Shown: positions 58,001 through 64,000 of the stretch, one piece after another
How positions within the stretch are numbered: position 1 is the first letter of the stretch
Layout of the letters: each line of letters starts with the position of its first letter
From: Isoetes taiwanensis
Lineage: Eukaryota > Streptophyta > Lycopodiopsida > Isoetales > Isoetaceae
DNA: 64,000 nucleotides
Reading direction: 5' to 3'
Assembly (NCBI GenBank): GCA_021234155.1
Contig: JAJEKV010000003.1
Span: 30,057,166-30,121,165 of the forward strand
The notes under the pieces: model-generated
What the model saw: only the letters and a program-made list of their open reading frames with translations
Told to the model about the DNA's origin: nothing
The model's database searches: none
Made by a program: the position numbers and the translations under genes

Positions 58001-58816
58001 CGGGTGCTTCGCCTCTCTGCGTTCACCCAACTTGTTGGCCTACCTGCCACGCTTGGCCCGCTACCCAACCTGCGTGATCTCCGCCTCTCCCAGTGCATCC
58101 GGCTTGCCAGCCTTCCTGACACGCTCGGGCCACTACCCACCCTGCAATATCTTGATATGTCTGGGTGCGCCCAGCTTGTTGACTTGCCCGACACGCTTGG
58201 CCCGCTTCGTGCCCTGAGGTGGCTTCGCCTCTCTGGTTGCACTCAGCTCACCGGCTTGCCCGACACGCTCGGCCCACTGCCTGCCCTGCGGGAGCTTGAC
58301 CTTTCCAGATGTGCCCATCTCGCCGGCCTTTCCGATGCACTCCATGCACTTGGCCCACTGCTCGTCCTAGAGGGGCTCTGCCTCTCTGAGTGCACCCAGC
58401 TCATCAGCCTGCCCGACGCATTCGGCCCGCTTCCCATCTTGCGGTGGCTCCATCTTTCTGGGTGCTCCCAGCTCGTTGGCCTGCCTAACAGCCTCGGGCC
58501 GCTATCCAACTTACGTTCGCTTTGCCTCTCTGGGTGCACGCAGCTCGCTAGCCTGCCTGACACGCTTGGCCCCTTGCTCGCCCTACAGGAGCTTCGCCTC
58601 TCTGGGTGTACCCAGCTCGTTGGCCTGCCTAGCACGATCGGTCCTATGCCCGCCCTGCGTGCTCTCGACCTCTCCGGGTGTGCCCCGCTTGCAAGCCTGC
58701 CCGACATGCTTGGCTGGATGTCTACCCTGGAGGCACTCGACCTCTCCAAGTGTATTCAGCTTGCTGACGCCCCAAACACACTTACTGCTAGATTCCAAGA
58801 CATACATGACAAATAG
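55096..58816 (+). CDS. NB-ARC-LRR immune receptor (NLR), five exons, 1,088 aa predicted
   Basis: Predicted exons: 55096-55221, 55301-55605, 55829-57026, 57100-57303, 57383-58816. They join in frame to 1,088 codons plus stop. Introns 1, 2 and 4 are GT-AG; intron 3 is GC-AG (GAG/GCAAGT ... ATATAG/ACC). Residues 1-190 form a helical N-terminal domain (MDSNNLLQISSHIANVQ; PLVGICFQALGIIIQT), not TIR and not an obvious Rx coiled coil; a RPW8/MLKL-like helical bundle is possible. The NB-ARC has P-loop GMGGIGKTT near 228, kinase-2 CLSIDNVW near 308, ISTRS (RNBS-B) near 340, GGLPLA near 405 and an MHD position reading CHD near 520. Sixteen 24-residue LRRs (LPDTLGPLPALQELRLSGCTQL type) fill about 695-1075. 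Such receptors sense pathogen effectors and trigger immunity. Confidence 0.85.
57650..58785 (+). repeat. 72-bp coding tandem repeats of the LRR domain
   Basis: Sixteen units of 72 bp, one carrying 9 extra bases (the HAL insertion in DALHALGPLLVL near 58340). GACACGCTCGGCCC(A/G)CTGCC and CT(C/T)TC(T/C)GGGTGC recur at DNA level. The array is visibly richer in G and C than the NB-ARC exon. Antisense and shifted readings of these repeats are long but are shadows. Confidence 0.9.
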
Positions 58817-58950
58817 AACTTTTTTCAAGTGAAAATATTATATATGTGCAATTATGTGGTTTTACTTTATTACCATTGGGGATCTCAAAGGCCGATTGGT
58901 CTCCATGGACGATAAAAATCATTCATTCTTTCTTTCTTACTACTCAGTAT
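58817..58950 (+). other. Probable NLR 3' UTR
   Basis: Sequence directly after the stop. No AATAAA is certain; AATATTATATATG near 58835 is AT-rich. Confidence 0.3.
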
Positions 58951-58954
58951 ATGC

Positions 58955-59182
58955 CCTCTAGAATTTGTAAAAGTATACTTAATGTTTGCTCGCTTGGAGT
59001 GGTGGAAAGATGCACCTCTAGAATTTGTAAAGACTACATTTAAAGCTTTCTCGGTTGGAGTGGAAGAAAGATAAACCTGTTGCGACTACAAGAAAGATGC
59101 ACCTCTAGAATTTGTGAAGACTACATTTAAAGCTTTGTCGGTTGGAGTGGAAGAAAGATAAACTTGTTGCGACTATATTTTA
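58955..59182 (+). repeat. Tandem repeat of about 82 bp downstream of NLR
   Basis: Two near-identical units start GATGCACCTCTAGAATTTGT at 59008 and 59096, each continuing GGTTGGAGTGGAAGAAAGAT and TTGCGACTA. A more diverged unit precedes them (CTCTAGAATTTGTAAAAG at 58959). Confidence 0.8.
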
Positions 59183-59883
59183 TTGCTCCAGGTATTACTT
59201 TTTTCTATTCAAAAGGTTATATGGATTTGAAAGTTGAGATTTGATTCGCATGTCCTGCATGATATTTACCATGTGCTTAATGTGTTGTCAAGCTAAACAC
59301 CTCATTGTCACTTCATGGTTCCATCTTTCATCTTTCATTGTTCCATCTTTTTGACTCATCTACATGCTTCCAAGTTTCACCAAATGTGTTGTTTTGTTAT
59401 ACAACTTTTGTACCATATCCATTAGGTAGTTAATCCTCGCATCAAAAGTAGAAAGCCTAACACAACCTTTCAAAATATCACGAACTATCTTTCTCCATCT
59501 CCATTATGATGACATATTCCTTCATACAAGCTCTACTTTATAATCCCCTACTGATACCTCTGATAGGTATGTCAGTTGTCTTGCCCATCCTGGCTTAAAA
59601 AAGAGAATGTTACATAAGTGTTTTCCATTGCAAATGCATCCTTTCCATAGTTACATTTCGTATATTCAATTTACACCAGTAAAAGAACTTATGTTGAAAT
59701 TACTACCAATTACACATCTTTTAAATCATCTAAAATTAATACTATTATTGCATAATGCTAATTTCAACACAAGCCTATTTTTTACATTTCATAAGATGCC
59801 TTTGTGGGCCTTTACGCTATGTAAGGCGCTCAGGCTGGATAGTGGACTCGCTGCCTCCGCAGCTCGCCAACCACCTCGCCTTT
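59183..59883. other. Spacer without recognisable gene
   Basis: AT-rich, with a small GC-rich patch near 59830-59880. Short ORFs only. Confidence 0.4.
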
Positions 59884-60009
59884 CACGTATGTTAGGAATG
59901 GTCTGGCACACTAGGGGAAGCTTATAAGCTTCCCCTAAAGTGTGTCAGACCATTCCTAACATACTATAAGCTTCCCCTAAAGTGTGTCAGACCATTCCTA
60001 ACATACGTG
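59884..60009. repeat. Foldback: inverted repeat of about 40-bp arms plus an extra direct copy
   Basis: CACGTATGTTAGGAATGGTC ... AGGGGAAGCTTATA is followed at once by its complement TATAAGCTTCCCCT ... ATTCCTAACATAC, and then a second copy of the complement that ends CATACGTG. The outermost arms therefore pair across the inner copy. Confidence 0.85.
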
Positions 60010-60640
60010 ACACCCCATGAATCATGCCTTATAGTTTTGACCATTAAAATGAAAAGGGAGATATTTGGAGTCTCCCACAGCTAGTAGGCAGGAAGAACAA
60101 TAGGTTGGTTAATGCATTCTGGTTATTTCCAAAACCACAATAGTTTGGTGCATTTAGCGAACAATAGGTTGAGCAATGGATGATAACAAAGAGCAACATA
60201 GCTAGGAATGACAGGATGAATTGCCCATCTTTTAAGGTACTAGTTGGAAGTGGGATCAACATTTGACATACCAAAGCATGCCTTTCCACTTTAGCCACAT
60301 GCCAAGCGAGAATTGAGAACCCAGGGCGAAAAAAGTAAGGAAAAGAAAGTGCCGAAGATACGTGGGCATTTTATACGACAAATTCAGTTTCTTCCCCTTT
60401 TGTGTGCAACATATATTTCTTTGCCTGCTTCGTGGAAAATGTATTTGGTGAAGTGAAGTACGCTTTTGATGTAGCAAACTTACATGTTTCTTGTCTTTGC
60501 AGGAAAAGATCAGCAGTTATACGTTGCGTTCAGGAATTTATTACCAGTTTAAAATAGTAGCTATACTCAAGATTCTAGAATATGTGCCCATTGCAGATAC
60601 AACAGTAAGAATGATGTTGCTACTTCTTTAAAGTAAACGC
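60010..60640. other. Spacer without recognisable gene
   Basis: No domain or repeat recognised. A long minus-strand ORF pair here has no familiar motif. Confidence 0.35.
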
Positions 60641-60649
60641 GGGCTCAGG

Positions 60650-61290
60650 ATAGTCTTACCCTGGTTTCGGGGATCCCGGAGGTAAAGAAACCGTCCTCCG
60701 GTATCACCGCCAGGGCTCGACGGAATCCGTTTCAGGACCCCCCGTTTCGCCGTACTGACACACTTGAGGGGTCCTGCATAAATCTGGGCCGTCCGGCCAC
60801 GCGACACATCCGGGCCGTCCGTGGTGTTCCCCGCCTCCGGTATCACCAACGCCCGATCCCGCCCTCCGGAATCACCGACGCCTGATCCCGCCCTCCGGGA
60901 TCACCAAGCCCTGGCCGATAACCGCGCCCCGATATCAGCCGTGGGTGTGATCCCCTCCTCCGGGATCGCTATCGCGTGGCCGATATCGGCCACCCGATAT
61001 ACGCCACCTGATCCCGGCCTCCGGGATCACCACCATGGCCGACTCAGGCCGGCATCAAGGACCCGGGAAGATGCTGCCCTCCGGGATCACCGACACCGCC
61101 GGACGTGATTCCTTCCTCCGGGATCACCCACCGAAGGCCGATATCGGCGGACCGATATCGGCCGCGTTATCCCTGCCTCCGGGATCACCACCGTGGGGCC
61201 GATATCGGCGATCCGATATCCGCCTCGTTATCCCCGCCTCCGGGATCACCACCTCCGGTCGTGATTCCTTCCTCCGGGATCCCCACGTAC
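60650..61290 (+). repeat. GC-rich array of CTCCGGGATCACC motifs
   Basis: About eleven copies of CTCCGG(G/T/A)ATCACC (for example near 60695, 60836, 60890, 61019, 61080, 61117, 61178, 61239), often at 61-base spacing. GGCCGATATCGGC palindromes lie between them (near 60978, 61136, 61197). The same motif forms the arms of the hairpins at 63.7-64.0 kb. The array lies directly upstream of the MULE-like transposase gene. Confidence 0.85.
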
Positions 61291-61493
61291 GATTTGCATG
61301 AAAATCGACGGTGGCCAGCGGGCGTGGAATGATCGTGCGGCCAGTTTTGGACATGTCAGCCCATGCACGGACCAACCATCCGTCTGGACACACGGAACGT
61401 CGAAACCACCCTCCGGATCGCACATTTGTCTTCGAATTTCTGCACGGCTGCTGCTTTACCGCATTGCACGGATGTTGACGGCCCCTTGCAGCT

Positions 61494-63562
61494 ATGGACG
61501 TTTGGGGGCTGGAGGAGAAGATAGCACAGGTATTTATCTGCTTAAGATCATCTTTAGGAGGTAAAAAACGTATATCTGAGTTCCCTTTCTCGCCATTCCC
61601 AGCTGCGTGCTGAAATACATGTGGAGTCACCCCCTAATGGCATTTTCGACCACAGCAACCTACACTGGTTTCCAGAAGAGCACCAAGTTCCTTCTGTACA
61701 GGGAGGTGGAGAAATGCTTGTGTGGACCTGCTACCTCCCAACAAACCGGGTTGAAGACTTCATTCTTGGAGAGCAAAGAAATTGTGTGGCACCGCGCTTC
61801 TACTTAAGGAGTTCCAATCCCGGAGGGGTGCTAAAGAGGCCAACCAGGGATTCTTATTTGACTATGAAAAGGTATGTATTTAAAAAACCCTATCCTCTAG
61901 TTTACTGTTGTTGTTGTTGTTTATGTAGTAGAAAACATTGTAGCAGAATCTTAGATGTACGTGCACTACTTTCATGCACTAATTTTGAACACTCAAAATA
62001 GGTACTGGTGCACATATGGTCCCCAGGACAAGACTTTGAACACTCACGTGGGTTGCTGATGGACCACGCCAACCCGCACACGCAGAAAAGAGTTGAGAGG
62101 GGTGAGAGTGTGCGTAGGGGCTGCCAATGCCATTTTACCATTAGGCAACTCTACCTTCTCCCAGAATGCTCTCAAGTTACTTATTATGGGTTTGAGCATA
62201 GAAATCTCCAAGGTGAGCCTTGCCATGGTAAATTTGTTGGCGTGAGAAAAGGTATCGATTCAAGCTAGCACCGTGGATCTCCACAGAATTGAGGGAATGG
62301 GTTAGAGAGAAGCTCGTGCATTGGCACACCCCACAAGTGTTATGAACATGCACGAGGAGAGGTGGAGATTTAAAGTAGATGTGCATGGCAAGGATAGTTT
62401 GTGTAGGGATGACATCTTTGAAGATTCGGGATGTTTACAACATTGAGAAGAGTGTTGTTAGAAACACTTGGAAGCTACATGAAGACCTTCCCACTAGCAT
62501 CAACATGTGGGTGCAACAACATCTAGAGTCCGTGTTCTTGTATGAACATGGTGACACGTTCCAATTGGGAGTGATGACTCCAATCCAAAGAGAGGCAATG
62601 CTGAAATTTGGAAAGAATAGGGCCATTTGCATGGATGCAACCTTCAAAACTAATGACAAGAGGTACACTCTAAGAGTTCATTTCCATTCTAGATCTTTTC
62701 CATAGTCACTTTAAAATGGCTATAGCAGTTGGTTTCAATCATGCAATGACATCTATTGGTTTAAAATTCAAGATGCAATGACAGCTATTGGTTTCAATTA
62801 TGCAGGTACTATCTTTTTACACTCATTGCCTTCGATGACCATTGCAATGGCATGCCATTGGCATATGTCATAACCAATTCTCAAAAAAGTAGGGCTATAA
62901 CTAAGTGGTTGAAAGCACTAAAGGATTCATTATGCCAGGATGATCCGGACTGGCACCCTTCTTGCATCATAACTGACGATGCGATCTTTGAAATCAAAAA
63001 TCGGTAAAAATGTAAGTGATGCCCGGGCAATTTTCCCCCAAGTTATACTTTCTTGCATACTTTCTAACACTAACACTTGTAGGTTTTCCCAAACGTGCCT
63101 GTGCAAATATGCATTTGGCATGTGAGAAGAGCCTGGATTAAGTGGCTAAGCAAAAATGTAAGGAGTAAGGTGCATAGAAATGAAATGTTCAAGGAGCTAG
63201 GGAATATAATGTACAAGACAGAGGGTCCTGTAGGGGACAATGAGTATGGTCATGAGTACAGGGAAGCTGTTAGGAAAGAGGCTATCAAGAGATTGGAAGA
63301 GTTGGTGAGGAAGTATCCTCAATACCCTAAATTGTCGGCCTACATGAGTAAGGAGTGGACTAAGAACATCTGTGAATGGGTATTGGCTACAAGAATGTAC
63401 ATGCACTCCAATCAAGAGACCAATGCTGCCATAGAGGCATGGCATGCTGCCCTTAAGTTGCGCCTAGGCATATGTAAACGTGCACTTCGAGGCAGGAGAA
63501 TTGACTGGTTGCTCTACATTCTCACTAACAATGTGGAGACACACATGGCTTATATGAGGTAA
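61494..63562 (+). pseudogene. MULE-like transposase gene with introns, damaged, probably continuing
   Basis: ATG at 61494 (MDVWGLEEKIAQ), donor CAG/GTATTT at 61529, acceptor CCCAG/CTGCG at 61603; the join reads on in frame. Exon 2 to 61871 (HSNLHWFPEEHQVP, RPTRDSYLTMKR), next exon from 62002 (YWCTYGPQ) with one frame slip near 62030, then a Cys/His region (GCQCHFTIRQLYLLPEC). After another break near 62340 comes the PF10551-type core: ICMDATFKT near 62624 (first Asp), intron at about 62661-62804, LFTLIAFDDHCNGMPLAYV, IITDDA near 62970 (second Asp), CIWHVRRAW near 63110 (C-x2-H) and AAIEAWHAA near 63428 (Glu). It ends at donor-like ATGAG/GTAACA at 63560, so more exons may follow. Possibly a transposon or a domesticated relative. 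Confidence 0.75.
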
Positions 63563-63587
63563 CATTTACATATCACTATTTACCATT

Positions 63588-64000
63588 AGGTACAATGGTT
63601 ATATTCCCGTCCGCCATCTGGTGATTCCCTGCCTTTATTTTATTTTAGGACGGACTTTATTTTATTTTTCCCTGCCTATTAGGTACAATGGTTATATTCC
63701 CGTCCGCCATCTGGTGATCCCGGAGGTGGGGATCACCGTGGGTGATCCCCACCTCCGGGATCACCAGATGGCGGACGAGCCTTTCTTTTTCTAAGGCTCT
63801 ATGGTTCTAAGGTTTTCGAATTTATTCCCGTCCGTGATCTGGTGATCCCGGAGGTCGGGATCACTAGTGGTGATCCCCACCTCCGGGATCACCAGATCGC
63901 GGACGGACTTTATTTTATTTTTCCCTGCCTATTAGGTACAATGGTTATATTCCCGTCCGCCATCTGGTGATCCCGGAGGTGGGGATCACCGTGGGTGATC
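63588..64000. repeat. Tandem perfect-hairpin repeats (GTCCGCCATCTGGTGATC type)
   Basis: Three hairpins. The first, 63701-63777, has perfect 37-bp arms (CGTCCGCCATCTGG ... GGGATCACC) around GTG. The second, about 63828-63906, has similar arms with GATCGCGGACGG ends. The third is cut by the window end (from about 63954). Between them the spacer CCCTGCCTATTAGGTACAAT and GGTTATATTCC recurs. A collapsed version without the inner arms is at 63612-63655. Confidence 0.9.

Noticed and set aside
57592-58749. Antisense ORFs of 168 and 216 codons across the LRR
   Set aside because: Shadows of the GC-rich 72-bp repeats of the NLR.
60650-61290. CpG-island promoter with ORFs of 75-168 codons on both strands
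   Set aside because: ORFs arise from the GC-rich repeat motif and match no domain; a promoter role is not shown.

Overview
The window looks like nuclear DNA of a land plant, probably a large, transposon-rich genome and perhaps not a flowering plant. Reasons: an L1-type LINE with a DUF4283/CCHC ORF1, a Ty1/copia element primed by initiator Met-tRNA, a plant-type Helitron Rep/PIF1 gene, MULE transposases, GT-AG introns, and an NB-ARC-LRR gene whose N-terminus is neither TIR nor a canonical Rx-type coiled coil. The lineage guess is an inference; nothing here fixes the species. No RNA genes, CRISPR arrays or bacterial operons were seen.

Layout. 1-3.7 kb: LINE on the minus strand (ORF2 endonuclease cut by the window edge, ORF1, a small upstream ORF). 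5.29-11.2 kb: a copia element with two 747-bp LTRs differing at one base, a TCTAC target duplication, and broken pol. 12.2-12.8 kb: poly(A)-ended 3' end of another retroelement. 15.0-20.8 kb: decayed Helitron Rep-helicase gene interrupted by a 1.35-kb A-tailed retroposon. 20.8-28.0 kb: minisatellites flanking a minus-strand Ulp1-like gene and an FCP1/HAD phosphatase-like fragment. 28.4-30.1 kb: an intron-containing beta-class DNA amino-methyltransferase gene (N6-adenine or N4-cytosine type). 30.9-38.3 kb: second copy of the helicase/FCP1/Ulp1 block, without the methyltransferase. 37.06-53.47 kb: an 8.1-8.3 kb tandem duplication, each unit carrying part of the Ulp1-like gene, a 1.45-kb array of heat-shock-element-like sequences, a (GATA)n tract, inverted repeats and faint exon-like pieces. 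55.1-58.8 kb: a five-exon NLR gene that can be read intact (1,088 aa), with 16 near-identical 24-residue LRRs. 59-61.3 kb: foldback and GC-rich repeats. 61.5-63.6 kb: intron-containing MULE-like transposase gene with frame damage. 63.6-64 kb: tandem perfect hairpins.

How it fits together. The region has been built by repeated insertion and segmental duplication. Order of events can be read in places: the retroposon entered the Helitron gene; 186 bp of it was later copied, unchanged, into one copy of the duplicated block; a 735-bp MULE derivative sits in that same copy only; the 8-kb tandem duplication came after the larger block duplication. The most notable items are the periodic arrays of alternating nGAAn/nTTCn pentamers (heat shock factor site architecture), the methyltransferase between two copies of a transposon-derived block, and the NLR with a GC-AG intron.
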